From Halomonas sp. (GTDB lineage Bacteria; Pseudomonadota; Gammaproteobacteria; Pseudomonadales; Halomonadaceae), in the NCBI RefSeq assembly GCF_020832045.1, contig NZ_JAFIFK010000047.1, forward strand, positions 62,001 through 126,000: a stretch of DNA of 64,000 bases, given 5' to 3'. The translations under genes were made by a program, and so were the position numbers. The notes beneath the pieces were generated by a model. That model was not told the origin of the DNA. It searched no databases and saw only the letters and a list, made by a program, of their open reading frames with translations. Positions within the stretch are counted from its first letter, which is position 1. Each line of letters opens with the position of its first letter. Positions 25,352 through 33,602 of the stretch are shown here, piece by piece.

Positions 25352-26533
25352 CTACCTTCGCGCCAGCTCGCGCATGGCATTTTCCAGTCCTGTCAGGGTC
25401 ATGGGATACATGCGGTCATCGATCAACTGGCGAATCAGCTGGGTCGAATGGGTGTATTCCCAAGCACGTGGCGGCATGGGGTTGAGCCAGGCCAGGCGAG
25501 GGAATTTGTCGACAAGCCGCTTGAGCCATACGGCACCGGCCTCTTGGTTGAAGTGCTCCACGCTGCCGCCGGGGTGCGTCACTTCATAAGGCGACATGGC
25601 GGCATCGCCGACGATCACCACCTGGTAATCGCTGCCGTAGGTGTGCAAGACATCCATGGTAGGCATGCGTTCGCTGGTACGGCGGTGATTGTTGCGCCAG
25701 ACACCTTCATACAAGCAGTTGTGAAAGTAGTAGTGTTCCAGATGTTTGAACTCGGAGCGGGCGGCGGAGAACAACTCCTCGCAGACGCGAATGTGGTCGT
25801 CCATGGAGCCGCCTACATCCAGGAACAGTAATACCTTCACCGTATTGTGGCGCTCCGGTCGCATGCGCACGTTGAGGAGACCGGCGTCGCGGGCTGTGTC
25901 GCGTATGGTGGCATCGACATCGAACTCTTCCGCCGCCCCCTGGCGGGCGAACTTACGCAGCCGGCGTAGCGCCATCTTGATATTGCGCGTACCCAGCTCG
26001 AGCGAATCGTCGTAGTCGCGGAAGCGGCGCTCGTCCCACACCTTGATCGCCCGGCGGTGACGTGAGCCCTCCTGGCCGATACGAATGCCTTCCGGATTGT
26101 AGCCGTAGGCACCGAAGGGGCTGGTACCGCCGGTACCGATCCACTTGTTGCCGCCGGCGTGGCGCTCCTTTTGCTCCTCTAAGCGCTTCTTGAAGGTCTC
26201 GATCAATTTTTCCAAGCCGCCCAGCGATTCGATCTGCGCTTTCTCCTCGTCGCTCAGTTGCTTCTCGAATTCGCGTCGCAGCCAGTCGTCCGGAATTAGT
26301 GCCTCAATGGCGGCATCGAGGTTTTCCAGCCCATCGAACCAGGCGGCAAAGGCGCGATCGAAGCGGTCGAAGTGGCGTTCGTCCTTCACCATCACGGTCC
26401 GAGCCACTTGATAAAACGCCTCCATATCGGCGAATACCACGCCGTGATCGACCACTGCATGGAGGTCGAGCAGTTCACGCAGCGATACCGGTACACCGGC
26501 GCGCTTGAGCGTTTCGAACAGGCCGATGAACAT
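25352..26533 (-). CDS. VWA domain protein, MoxR partner (CoxE-like)
   Basis: A 393-residue protein of the MoxR-associated VWA class. The C-terminal half has the metal-ion-dependent adhesion site in VKVLLFLDVGGSMDDHIRV (DxGxS) and YQVVIVGDAAMSPYE. The N-terminal third is charged and helical (LSDEEKAQIESLGGLEKLIETFKKRLEEQ, a possible coiled coil) followed by a glycine-rich link. Such proteins act with a MoxR ATPase to assemble or activate metalloenzymes or complexes. It follows the moxR gene by 3 bases. Target unknown. Confidence 0.82.
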   Translation of the reverse strand: MFIGLFETLKRAGVPVSLRELLDLHAVVDHGVVFADMEAFYQVARTVMVKDERHFDRFDRAFAAWFDGLENLDAAIEALIPDDWLRREFEKQLSDEEKAQIESLGGLEKLIETFKKRLEEQKERHAGGNKWIGTGGTSPFGAYGYNPEGIRIGQEGSRHRRAIKVWDERRFRDYDDSLELGTRNIKMALRRLRKFARQGAAEEFDVDATIRDTARDAGLLNVRMRPERHNTVKVLLFLDVGGSMDDHIRVCEELFSAARSEFKHLEHYYFHNCLYEGVWRNNHRRTSERMPTMDVLHTYGSDYQVVIVGDAAMSPYEVTHPGGSVEHFNQEAGAVWLKRLVDKFPRLAWLNPMPPRAWEYTHSTQLIRQLIDDRMYPMTLTGLENAMRELARR

Positions 26534-26536
26534 GGC

Positions 26537-27391
26537 TCAGCGCCTCTGGTTGCCTTGGCGGCGCAGCATGAATGCCAACCGTTCCAGTAGATGGGTATCC
26601 TGCTCGTTCTTGACCAGCGCACCGGCCAGCGGTGGAATCGCCTTCACCGGGTCACGCTGATAAAGCGCTTCCCGCGCCAGCTCGTCGGCCATCAACAGCT
26701 TGAGCCAATCGACCAGCTCCGATGTGGAAGGCTTCTTTTTCAATCCCGGCGCTTGGCGCAGATCGAAGAATACTTCCAGTGCCTCGCCCACCAGCTTCGG
26801 TGCGATGTCGGGAAAGTGGACGTCGACGATGGCCTGCATGGTTTCGCGGTCGGGAAATTCGATGTAATGGAAAAAGCAGCGGCGCAGAAAAGCGTCGGGA
26901 AGCTCCTTCTCGTTATTGGAAGTGATCACGATGATCGGCCGGTGCCTGGCGGAGACGGTCTCGCCGGTTTCGTAGACGTGGAATTCCATGCGATCCAGCT
27001 CCTGGAGCAGGTCGTTGGGGAATTCGATATCGGCCTTGTCGATCTCATCGATCAAAAGCACTACCCGCTCGTCGGCGGTGAAGGCTTCCCACAGCTTGCC
27101 GGGCTTGATGTAGTTTTCGACGTTCTCCACTCCCTCGACGCCGAGCTGGGAGTCGCGCAGGCGGCTCACTGCGTCATATTCGTAGAGCCCCTGGGCGGCC
27201 TTGGTGGTGGATTTGATGTGCCAGGTAATGAGCCTGGTGTCCAGCGAGCGGGCGAGCTCCTCGGCCAGCAGGGTTTTGCCGGTGCCAGGTTCGCCCTTGA
27301 TCAAAAGGGGGCGTTGCAGCGTCACGGCGGCATTTACCGCCTGCTTCAAGGCATCGGTAGCCACATAAGAAGAGGTTGAATCGAAAGCCAT
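26537..27391 (-). CDS. MoxR-family AAA+ ATPase
   Basis: A 284-residue AAA+ ATPase. Walker A is GEPGTGKTLLAEELA, Walker B LLIDEIDKADIEFPNDLLQELD, and sensor 1 lies in IVITSNNEKELPDAFLRRCFFHYIEF with the arginine finger region RRC. The MoxR helix-2 insert is present around YEYDAVSRLRD. It probably remodels substrates together with the VWA protein encoded 3 bases downstream. Both are on the minus strand and form a two-gene unit. Confidence 0.88.
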   Translation of the reverse strand: MAFDSTSSYVATDALKQAVNAAVTLQRPLLIKGEPGTGKTLLAEELARSLDTRLITWHIKSTTKAAQGLYEYDAVSRLRDSQLGVEGVENVENYIKPGKLWEAFTADERVVLLIDEIDKADIEFPNDLLQELDRMEFHVYETGETVSARHRPIIVITSNNEKELPDAFLRRCFFHYIEFPDRETMQAIVDVHFPDIAPKLVGEALEVFFDLRQAPGLKKKPSTSELVDWLKLLMADELAREALYQRDPVKAIPPLAGALVKNEQDTHLLERLAFMLRRQGNQRR

Positions 27392-27485
27392 GGGGTGCCT
27401 CGGCGATAGCTCGTGAAGGGGATATCAAACGAGTGTACGGAAGGGCGGGGCGAGGAACAAATGGCCCCGCGCCTTGCTACCGCCG

Positions 27486-28367
27486 TCACGTCCTATGGCG
27501 GTAGGTTTCCACCAGCGTCGCCGGGTCATGCTCGGCATGGCCGTGGCTGGCGTGGGCACGTATCAGCTGGGCGGCCAGGCCGCTCATCGGGGTGGCACTC
27601 CCGGCACGCTGACTTTGGGCCAGCGCCATGTCGAGATCCTTGAGCAGAGTTCGCAAATGCCAGGCAGGGTTATCGAATTCGCTTGCCGCCATGCGCGGTG
27701 TGAGGATCTGAAAGGGCTTTGAGTCGGCAAAGCCGCCCGCCAGCGCTTCGGTCAAACGCAAGGCATCGACACCGCTGGCTTCGGCCAGGGCGACCATTTC
27801 GGCAATGGCTGCGACCTGACAGCCGACGATCATCTGATTGCATACCTTGGTGACCTGGCCGGCACCCACCGGCCCCATGTGGGTGACACGCGCGGCGAGT
27901 GGTGCGAGCAGAGGGCGCACGGTTTCGACGTCTGCTTCATCGCCGCCACACATGATCGCCAAGGTGCCGGTCTCGGCACCCATCACGCCACCTGATACCG
28001 GTGCATCCACCCAGTGCATGCCGCAGCTCTTCTCCAGGCGCTCGGCAAACTCCCGCGTCGCGGCTGGATCGCTGCTCGAAAGATCGATCAAGCACTGCCC
28101 CTGGCGACCGTAAGCCGCCACGCCATCCTCGCCGAAAACGATATCTTCCACCACATCGGTGTTGGCCAGGCAGAGCATCACCATATCGACACTCTGCACT
28201 AGTTGGGCAATGGAGGGGGCCATTCGAGCGCCTGCCTCGTGGAGAGGTCGACATTTCTCTCGGGTACGGTTCCACACCGTGACCTCAAAGCCGGCGTCCA
28301 GCAGGCGGCGGCTCATGGGGTCACCCATCAGGCCGATGCCGATGAAGCCGAGGCGAGGCGTTGTCAT
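27486..28367 (-). CDS. 3-hydroxyisobutyrate dehydrogenase-like oxidoreductase
   Basis: A 293-residue NAD(P)-dependent beta-hydroxyacid dehydrogenase starting at ATG 28367. The Rossmann motif is RLGFIGIGLMGDPMSRRLL; the substrate segment DAPVSGGVMGAETGTLAIMCGG and the catalytic lysine in GAGQVTKVCNQM are conserved in 3-hydroxyisobutyrate dehydrogenase, tartronate semialdehyde reductase (GarR/GlxR) and their relatives. The exact substrate cannot be read from the sequence; a C-terminal segment SGLAAQLIRAHASHGH fits either. Confidence 0.8.
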   Translation of the reverse strand: MTTPRLGFIGIGLMGDPMSRRLLDAGFEVTVWNRTREKCRPLHEAGARMAPSIAQLVQSVDMVMLCLANTDVVEDIVFGEDGVAAYGRQGQCLIDLSSSDPAATREFAERLEKSCGMHWVDAPVSGGVMGAETGTLAIMCGGDEADVETVRPLLAPLAARVTHMGPVGAGQVTKVCNQMIVGCQVAAIAEMVALAEASGVDALRLTEALAGGFADSKPFQILTPRMAASEFDNPAWHLRTLLKDLDMALAQSQRAGSATPMSGLAAQLIRAHASHGHAEHDPATLVETYRHRT

Positions 28368-28575
28368 GTCGTGTCTCCGTTGAGTGGTGCTGGAAGCGGG
28401 CTTTTCCTTGCATGCGTGAGGAAAGAGCTTACACACAACTTATATGCCTTACATCGTATTAGCTAACATTGATAAAGTATGCACCAAGCGGCCACGTCGC
28501 TGGCTGACAGCTACCTCATATAATAAGCACAGCGTGCCGGCTTTGACTCTCGCAGCGGTCACAGAGGAAGTTTTC

Positions 28576-29046
28576 GTGAATATCCGAGTCGATAATCTAG
28601 AAGGGCCAGAGGTCATCGCGCTGCTCCAGGAGCATCTCGGCTCAATGGAGCACACCGCGCCGGCAGAAAGCCGTCATGCCCTGGATTTGAGCGGCCTTAG
28701 TAGCCCCGACGTTACCTTCTGGAGCATCTGGGACGGTTCGGAGCTGGCAGGATTTGGTGCACTCAAGCACATGACTGATACGCATGCCGAAATCAAGTCG
28801 ATGCGGACTGCCGCCACCCATCAACGGAAGGGCGTTGCCTCAAGGCTGTTGCAGCACATCATCCAAGAGGCGACCGGCCGAGGCTATTCGAGGCTGAGCC
28901 TGGAAACGGGTTCAATGGAGTATTTTCAAGCTGCGCGCAGCTTATATGCATCGTTCGGTTTTACCCCTTGTCCCCCTTTTGGAGACTATCGGCCAGATCC
29001 GAACAGCATCTTCATGACGCTGGAAATTGCGAGCGAGGGTACATAA
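28576..29046 (+). CDS. GNAT-family N-acetyltransferase
   Basis: A 156-residue acetyltransferase with a GTG start at 28576 behind AGAGGAAG; the longer frame upstream has no ribosome site and an odd, AT-richer composition. The acetyl-CoA site is MRTAATHQRKGVASRLLQHIIQEA, and LSLETGSMEYFQAARSLYASFGF is the usual beta-5/alpha-4 part. YHL-like ending ...FGDYRPDPNSIFMTLEI resembles PhnO/YedL-type small acetyltransferases. Convergent with the hemerythrin gene. Confidence 0.78.
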   Translation: MNIRVDNLEGPEVIALLQEHLGSMEHTAPAESRHALDLSGLSSPDVTFWSIWDGSELAGFGALKHMTDTHAEIKSMRTAATHQRKGVASRLLQHIIQEATGRGYSRLSLETGSMEYFQAARSLYASFGFTPCPPFGDYRPDPNSIFMTLEIASEGT

Positions 29047-29048
29047 AC

Positions 29049-29075
29049 CCGGGCGCCTCTTCGTCAGGCGCCCGG
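29049..29075. terminator. Bidirectional hairpin between convergent genes
   Basis: A perfect 10-bp stem CCGGGCGCCT / AGGCGCCCGG with a 7-base loop lies in the 53-base gap between the convergent acetyltransferase and hemerythrin genes. There is no long T-run, so efficiency as an intrinsic terminator is uncertain. Confidence 0.6.
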
Positions 29076-29099
29076 ATATGAAGCGAAGGGTGAGCGTTA

Positions 29100-29672
29100 T
29101 CAACCCGTCATGCGGCCGCTGAGCTTGTCGCGCAGGCGGTCGACCATACCCACGCCCGGACCAACGGTCTTGTGGAACAGCTCGGAGTGGGGCGCGCTGG
29201 GGTGTGGGCGGGTCGGTGCGAGCTGCTTGGCTTTTTCTACCTTCCTTCCCAGCTCCACGAGATCCTCGTGGGAGATGCGTTGGCGAAGCTGGGGAAACTG
29301 GTCGTCTTCCTCGTCCTTGGCGTGGTGACGCAGCAGCTCGTCCAGCTTGTGCACGCGATCCATGAAGGCCGGCTCGGCGGCGTCGGCATCTTCCAGTTGT
29401 TTCATCACCTGCACGATTTCGTCATGTTCCTTCTTGTCGTGCTCGGATTCCTCCTCCCCACCGGGTATACGCTTCTCCATGACCGGGTAGAGGTGCATCT
29501 CCTCGGCGACAGCGTGACGCACAACCTCTGCAATCAGCGTGTCGGTAAGGTCGCGGCGCTGCTCGGCGTCCGGCGCACTCTTTATCTGTTCGAGTAGCGC
29601 TTCCATTTCGCGGTGATCGCGAGTGAGAATATCGACGACATCATGTTCGGATACACTGTCATGTTGATTCAT
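29100..29672 (-). CDS. Hemerythrin HHE domain protein
   Basis: A 190-residue cytoplasmic protein from ATG 29672 (MNQHDSVSEHDVVDILTRDHREMEALLEQ). The HHE helices contribute H in TRDHREM, HAVAEEMHLYP and HDKKEHDEIV, then LLRHHAKDEEDDQFP, a full set for a non-haem di-iron centre. Such proteins bind O2 or NO or help in iron and nitrosative stress handling. The C-terminal 55 residues (VEKAKQLAPTRPHPSAPHSELFHKTVGPGVG) are a linker-like tail found in related stand-alone members. Divergent from a glutathione transferase gene. Confidence 0.86.
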   Translation of the reverse strand: MNQHDSVSEHDVVDILTRDHREMEALLEQIKSAPDAEQRRDLTDTLIAEVVRHAVAEEMHLYPVMEKRIPGGEEESEHDKKEHDEIVQVMKQLEDADAAEPAFMDRVHKLDELLRHHAKDEEDDQFPQLRQRISHEDLVELGRKVEKAKQLAPTRPHPSAPHSELFHKTVGPGVGMVDRLRDKLSGRMTG

Positions 29673-29770
29673 GAGACTCCCTCCATTGAGTCGTTGCGCC
29701 CTTTGCAACAGGCCATCTCAACATAGACCCGAGTTGGCGTCTGAGCCAGACCCCAAAAAATGAGGCAGAC

Positions 29771-30370
29771 ATGTTCAAGCTCTACGGCGATCGCCAATCC
29801 GGGAACTGCTACAAGGTGCAGTTGTTGATGAGCCACTTGGATATCGACCACGAGTGGGTCGATATCGACATTCTTGCCGGCGATACGCAAACAGCGGCGT
29901 TCCGGGACAAGAATCGCAACGGCAAGATTCCCCTGCTGGAGCTGCCTTCGGGCGGGTATCTGTCCGAGTCCAACGCCATTCTCGACTATCTTGCTCATGG
30001 AACTGCCTATCTGCCCAGCGAACCGCTGGCGATGGCGCAGGTGTTGAGCTGGCAATTCTTCGAACAATATAGCCACGAGCCCTATATCGCCGTTGCGCGT
30101 TTCATTGCCCGTTACCTAGGCTTGCCCGAGGAGCGTCGTGCCGAATACGAAGCCAAGCAGGCGGGTGGCCATAAGGCTCTTGCGGTAATGGAAGAAACGC
30201 TGGCGACTTCGCCCTATCTCGTAGGCGCGGGGCCCACCGTGGCGGACATAGCCCTGTATGCCTATACCCATGTGGCAGATGAGGGCGGTTTCTCTCTCGC
30301 TGGCTATCCTGCCGTGCAGGCTTGGCTCGCCAGGGTGGCTGCCCATCCACGACATGTTCCAATGGGGTAG
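29771..30370 (+). CDS. Glutathione S-transferase family protein
   Basis: A 199-residue protein. The thioredoxin-like N-terminal domain starts MFKLYGDRQSGNCYKVQLLMSHL and has GKIPLLEL (cis-Pro) and LSESNAILDYLA (the glutathione Glu-Ser motif). The helical C-terminal domain has the capping GPTVADIALYAYTHVADEGGF. The active residue near the N-terminus is Ser/Cys (SGNCYK). Substrate unknown. It begins 98 bases from the hemerythrin gene, reading the opposite way. Confidence 0.85.
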   Translation: MFKLYGDRQSGNCYKVQLLMSHLDIDHEWVDIDILAGDTQTAAFRDKNRNGKIPLLELPSGGYLSESNAILDYLAHGTAYLPSEPLAMAQVLSWQFFEQYSHEPYIAVARFIARYLGLPEERRAEYEAKQAGGHKALAVMEETLATSPYLVGAGPTVADIALYAYTHVADEGGFSLAGYPAVQAWLARVAAHPRHVPMG

Positions 30371-30631
30371 AAGAATTCGTGACGCAGCCCAATCAAAGCT
30401 AGTACCCATGTGTCCGATTTGGTGCCATAAAGAAAAGGCGTACCCATGGTACGTGGTTGCGCCGTTTCAGCATTTGCAGCGCAGCCTGTCACTACCCTGA
30501 CAATAACGATACCAACCCATCGACGGCAGGCGGTCTGCGCTGTCCTGTCCTCATGGAGACTCAACATACTCCATCGAGGCCATGGCCGAACCGAAGTTGC
30601 CTGCTGAGCACGGGTTAGTGGGAGAACGACA

Positions 30632-31054
30632 ATGGCCGGTGCAATGGCAGACAAGAAAATGGCCCTTATGTGGCTGAAAATCGCGGTGGTATATCTCTTG
30701 GTTGGCGTCATTTACGGCATCGTGATGGCTGCCAGTCATCAATATGTCTTCCGAAGCGTGCATGCACATATCAACCTGCTGGGTTGGGCTAGCCTTGCCC
30801 TGGCCGGTCTGATGTATCACTTGTATCCGGCTGCCGCGCGCAGCCTTCTCGGGAGACTTCACTTCTATCTGCACAACGGAGGCCTCCCGGTGCTGTTGGT
30901 ATGCCTGCACTTCTACGCGGGCGGCATGCGGCAGCTCGAGCCAGTGGTGGCATTGGCCTCGGTGATCGTTGGCTTGGGCATCCTGGCGTTTGCGGTAAAC
31001 GTGATGATGAACATGAAGGTGGCGTTGCCGATGGGCAACGTCGATAGCGCCTAA
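30632..31054 (+). CDS. Small four-helix membrane protein resembling haem-copper oxidase subunit I
   Basis: A 140-residue membrane protein behind GGGAG with four hydrophobic helices. The segment VHAHINLLGWASLALAGLMYHLYP resembles the helix of CcoN/NorB-type subunit I that carries a haem-ligand histidine (HAHxNLLGW). Further histidines occur in SHQY, LHFYLHNGG and LHFYAGG. The protein corresponds to only the first few helices of a 12-helix subunit, so it is a stand-alone family, not a working oxidase. Haem binding is an inference. It lies about 1 kb from the hemerythrin gene. A 261-base gap before it shows only a weak dyad ATGGAG-N10-CTCCAT. Confidence 0.66.
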   Translation: MAGAMADKKMALMWLKIAVVYLLVGVIYGIVMAASHQYVFRSVHAHINLLGWASLALAGLMYHLYPAAARSLLGRLHFYLHNGGLPVLLVCLHFYAGGMRQLEPVVALASVIVGLGILAFAVNVMMNMKVALPMGNVDSA

Positions 31055-31164
31055 AGCGCCAGGGCTTCCGGTTGAAAGAGGGCTGCCTGAGCCTAATCTG
31101 AATGGGTGAACCCGCATCGCTATACTGGCCCAGGCAGCCATCCACCGACAGGAACCTTACTCTC

Positions 31165-31446
31165 ATGTACATAGCCGTATTGACAATCGAGGTGTCCCTG
31201 CCGGGCTGCGGGTCGCTAAAGGAGAAGCGCCAGCGGATGGGCGGGGTTCACGAACGCTTCGGTCGCAATCCGGCGGTCGCGGTGTGCGAGAGCGGGCAAC
31301 GAGATCGTCTGGAAGCGAGTGAGTGGACCTTCGTGGTAGCTGGCAATGAGCGGCCGAAGGTGGAGTCTCTCTGCAGCGAGATCGAAGATAAGGTGCAGCG
31401 GACGGTGGATGGCCGTGTGATGAGCGTGGCTCGTGAAATGCTCTAG
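31165..31446 (+). CDS. DUF503 family protein
   Basis: A 93-residue soluble protein. The start MYIAVLTIEVSLPGCGSLKEKRQRMGGVHERFGRNPAVAVCES is the DUF503 (YlxP-like) signature, in particular SLKEKR. In Firmicutes the homologue lies with translation-factor genes; here it stands alone after the oxidase-like gene. Function unresolved, possibly related to ribosome biogenesis. Confidence 0.8.
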   Translation: MYIAVLTIEVSLPGCGSLKEKRQRMGGVHERFGRNPAVAVCESGQRDRLEASEWTFVVAGNERPKVESLCSEIEDKVQRTVDGRVMSVAREML

Positions 31447-31568
31447 CCTCGGAATCCATCATGTTGGCCTTGTGTATTATGCCTTGCTGTTTTTGCAGTG
31501 CATCAATATGCGGCGTCGAGGCTTTTTTATGAGCATCTTTGGTGCAGAAAGGAATGAGCTGGCGGCGT

Positions 31569-31685
31569 ATGGCACAAAACCTGCGTACTGTTTTTCTTGC
31601 AGGTCTTTGTTTTCTAATTGATTCTGTAATTGTTGGCGCGGCTATCGCATTGTATTTGGTAATGAGGCAAGAAACTCAGAATTGA
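31569..31685 (+). CDS. Possible 38-residue single-pass membrane protein
   Basis: ATG 31569 to TGA 31685 encodes 38 residues beginning MAQNLRTVFLAGLCFLIDSV, with one hydrophobic helix to about residue 32 and a polar tail RQETQN. A weak AAAGGA lies 14 bases or more upstream. The surrounding 31447-31790 is AT-richer than the neighbours. The frame encodes an uninterrupted transmembrane segment, which supports a real gene, but nothing else does. Unknown function. Confidence 0.3.
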   Translation: MAQNLRTVFLAGLCFLIDSVIVGAAIALYLVMRQETQN

Positions 31686-31802
31686 GTTACCGATCAACGC
31701 TCCGGAAGGTCGGCAATACAGTAACACGGCCTTCCCGAGCAACGTCGCCACAGGCTGACCTACAGCAGGCGATATACCGATGTGAGCTGGCGTGCTCCAC
31801 CT
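31686..31802 (+). ncRNA. Possible structured RNA upstream of a strong terminator
   Basis: No gene is seen from 31447 to 31959 apart from the small frame at 31569. Within it, GGAAGGTCG and CGGCCTTCC (starting near 31703) can pair over nine bases with one wobble around a 14-base loop, and the sequence then runs into the UUCG-loop terminator at 31803. That arrangement could be a small RNA or the 3' end of the small-protein transcript. No clear promoter was found, and it matches no RNA family I recognise. Confidence 0.25.
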
Positions 31803-31833
31803 GACCCCCTTCGGGGGGTCTTTTTTATTTTTT
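31803..31833 (+). terminator. Rho-independent terminator with UUCG loop
   Basis: GACCCCC, loop TTCG, GGGGGTC, then TTTTTTATTTTTT. A textbook strong terminator on the + strand. It lies 357 bases after the DUF503 stop and 118 after the small frame at 31569, so an extra transcript in this gap is likely. Confidence 0.9.
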
Positions 31834-31959
31834 CGAGCTTGGGCGATAGTCGGGGCTAAGGCAATGCGACCTTGGTCGGCCGACGCTGTCCCAATTCGTT
31901 TGGCATGGTCTACCCTTGCGGAGCAGTATCCACTTAGAAGCGAGTCGCAGGGAGGGGAC

Positions 31960-32919
31960 ATGCAGGAAAGGATCTTGCTCGTACTCAATGGTGGTGGCGC
32001 ACTGGGAGCCTATCAATATGGCGTTTATCGCACTCTGGTCCGCTGCCTTGATGAACGTGCCAGACGTGACATGGTCGTGGTAGGTGCCTCGATCGGTGCG
32101 GTCAACGGCTATCTGATCGCAGCGCACCAGAAGGCCCACTATGCTGGCCTTGATGTATTGGAGCGCTTTTGGCGTGAGGTTGCCCAGCCTTCACTTCCGT
32201 TCGTTCCGCTCTTCAATGTCAACAGTCAACGCCTGAGTGCCAGTCTGACCGGGCTGGCATTCGGTAATCCATCTGTCTTCTCGGCAGTGCCTGGAGGCAT
32301 GTTGGCAGGTCTTGAATTTTATCCTGCTACGGCTGGCTATGATAACCGCAGGCTAGTCGAAACGGTGATGCGCTATGTCGAGCGCTATGACGGTGGCGAT
32401 TCCGGACCACGACTGATGATACGTGCCATTGACATCGAGGCGGCTGCGCCAGCCTGGTTCGACAGCGCGGAACAGCCCATAGTCCCCAGCATGATCGGTG
32501 CTAGCAGTGCCATTCCCCTGTTGTTCAAACCGGGGTGGCACGAGGGGCGGGCCTACTGGGATGGCGACATTTGGCATCGCGGATTACTGCAGCCGGCCCT
32601 TGAGCGGCTTGAACCTTTAACGCCTGGACAGCGATGGCACGTGATCACAGTGGAACTGTTCAAGCGCACGCCGAAGATGCCGAAGGGTTTCGCTGAAAAT
32701 CTTGACCACTTCCGGCGACTTTTTTTCGGGGCGCGTAGTGACGATGAAGCCCATGAAGCAATGGAGGCTTACCCCGGGTTGCGTATGACGCGCATCCGGC
32801 GCGAGCCGCACCCTGGGGAGAGCACCTCACTTTGGCTGATGGACTGGGCACCGGAACATTTGGCTTACCTGATCGAGCAGGGCGAAGCCGATGCCGAAGA
32901 GGCACTTGTCCAACGTTGA
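31960..32919 (+). CDS. Patatin-like phospholipase/esterase
   Basis: A 319-residue serine hydrolase starting at ATG 31960 behind GGAGGGG. The oxyanion loop is NGGGALGAYQYG (residues 10-21), the nucleophile Ser44 sits in GASIG, and the dyad Asp is at 201 in YWDGDIWHRG. This is the Ser-Asp catalytic dyad of patatins, which remove acyl groups from lipids. No signal peptide is seen, so it is probably cytoplasmic or peripheral. Substrate unknown. The frame is open further upstream, but across the terminator. Confidence 0.86.
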   Translation: MQERILLVLNGGGALGAYQYGVYRTLVRCLDERARRDMVVVGASIGAVNGYLIAAHQKAHYAGLDVLERFWREVAQPSLPFVPLFNVNSQRLSASLTGLAFGNPSVFSAVPGGMLAGLEFYPATAGYDNRRLVETVMRYVERYDGGDSGPRLMIRAIDIEAAAPAWFDSAEQPIVPSMIGASSAIPLLFKPGWHEGRAYWDGDIWHRGLLQPALERLEPLTPGQRWHVITVELFKRTPKMPKGFAENLDHFRRLFFGARSDDEAHEAMEAYPGLRMTRIRREPHPGESTSLWLMDWAPEHLAYLIEQGEADAEEALVQR

Positions 32920-32999
32920 GATTAGGAAAAGAAGAGCTGCCAAGGCTCAGCTTGACAGCTCATGGACCTGACCGGCTGTGTTTTCCCTGGCTGGCCGGA

Positions 33000-33230
33000 T
33001 TAGTGGCCTTGGTTCTTGCCGCCTTTTTGCCCAGCCTCGGATGCGCGCTGCGGATCGTTGGCAAAGTTGCCGCCGCTGTTCCGGCCACCCTTCTGACCGG
33101 CTTCAGAGGCACGCTGCGGGTCGTTGGCGAAGTTGCCGCTGCTTTGCTTGCCGCCTTTCTGTCCGGCTTCGGCAGCCTTCTTGGGGTCATTGGCAAAGTT
33201 GCCCGGATTCTGGTTTTTTTGCTGTGCCAT
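33000..33230 (-). CDS. KGG-repeat stress protein (con-10 type)
   Basis: A 76-residue, very hydrophilic protein made of three near-identical repeats, each GNFANDPxxAxEAGQKGG plus a short spacer. This is the KGG/stress-induced acidophilic repeat also seen in GsiB and fungal CON-10. Such proteins are thought to be disordered and to protect against desiccation or osmotic stress. The start has AAGGAG eight bases upstream. The adjacent reading frames on both strands are long only because of the repeat. Confidence 0.88.
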   Translation of the reverse strand: MAQQKNQNPGNFANDPKKAAEAGQKGGKQSSGNFANDPQRASEAGQKGGRNSGGNFANDPQRASEAGQKGGKNQGH

Positions 33231-33602
33231 GTCAGAACTCCTTCATCCGTGTTGCCTGTTAATGAAAACAAGCAGTGTCGTATTTCCATTTACCGGCTTT
33301 CCGGCACTTCTGGCGTCTGCCAGCACGTTAACCGTAGGTATGGACAACTCACTCATCAAGCCAAGACGGGTTTACTAATGCTAAGAATGGTTATCGTTCC
33401 TCAGGAAAGATATCCCATCCACGATGCAATATAACGGCGCGTAACAACGCTTCGCTTCAACCCTCTGATTCACGTCGGTGCACTTTTGTTTGATGACGTT
33501 CTGACAACATATGTCAGCGCTCGACCATCATGAGAGGGGAGGATACTTGCCCATTAGCCGACATGAGGAGAGGATGAAGCAGGTGACAGAAGGAGCCTAG
33601 TC
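33231..33602. other. Intergenic region between KGG protein and DUF523 gene
   Basis: About 370 bases with no convincing gene, serving two divergent genes. It contains a dyad CTGACA-N5-TGTCAG at 33501-33517 that could be an operator. A tiny frame ATG 33574 to TAG 33600 (8 residues) precedes the DUF523 start, but its ribosome site is badly spaced. Otherwise nothing distinctive. Confidence 0.45.

Noticed and set aside
25146-25589. 147-residue + strand frame through the satD promoter and LexA box
   Set aside because: It crosses operator sequences and runs antisense to the VWA gene; no ribosome site or motif.
30411-30500. Thirty-residue frame starting MCPIWCHKEK
   Set aside because: The CxxC-like start is suggestive, but there is no ribosome site and no conservation evidence.
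31780-31802. tRNA or tmRNA 3' end (GCTCCACC before the terminator)
   Set aside because: No T-loop sequence GGTTCRANYCC and no acceptor stem partner could be found upstream.
33000-33230. CRISPR-like or other repeat array
   Set aside because: The repeats are in frame and encode KGG motifs; the spacing is a codon-based protein repeat.
32960-33289. 109-residue minus-strand frame overlapping the KGG gene
   Set aside because: It is the KGG repeat read in another frame; the true frame has the ribosome site and family motif.
33574-33600. Eight-codon frame before the DUF523 gene
   Set aside because: GAGGAG lies too close to its ATG, and the following TTG has its own well-placed AAGGAG.
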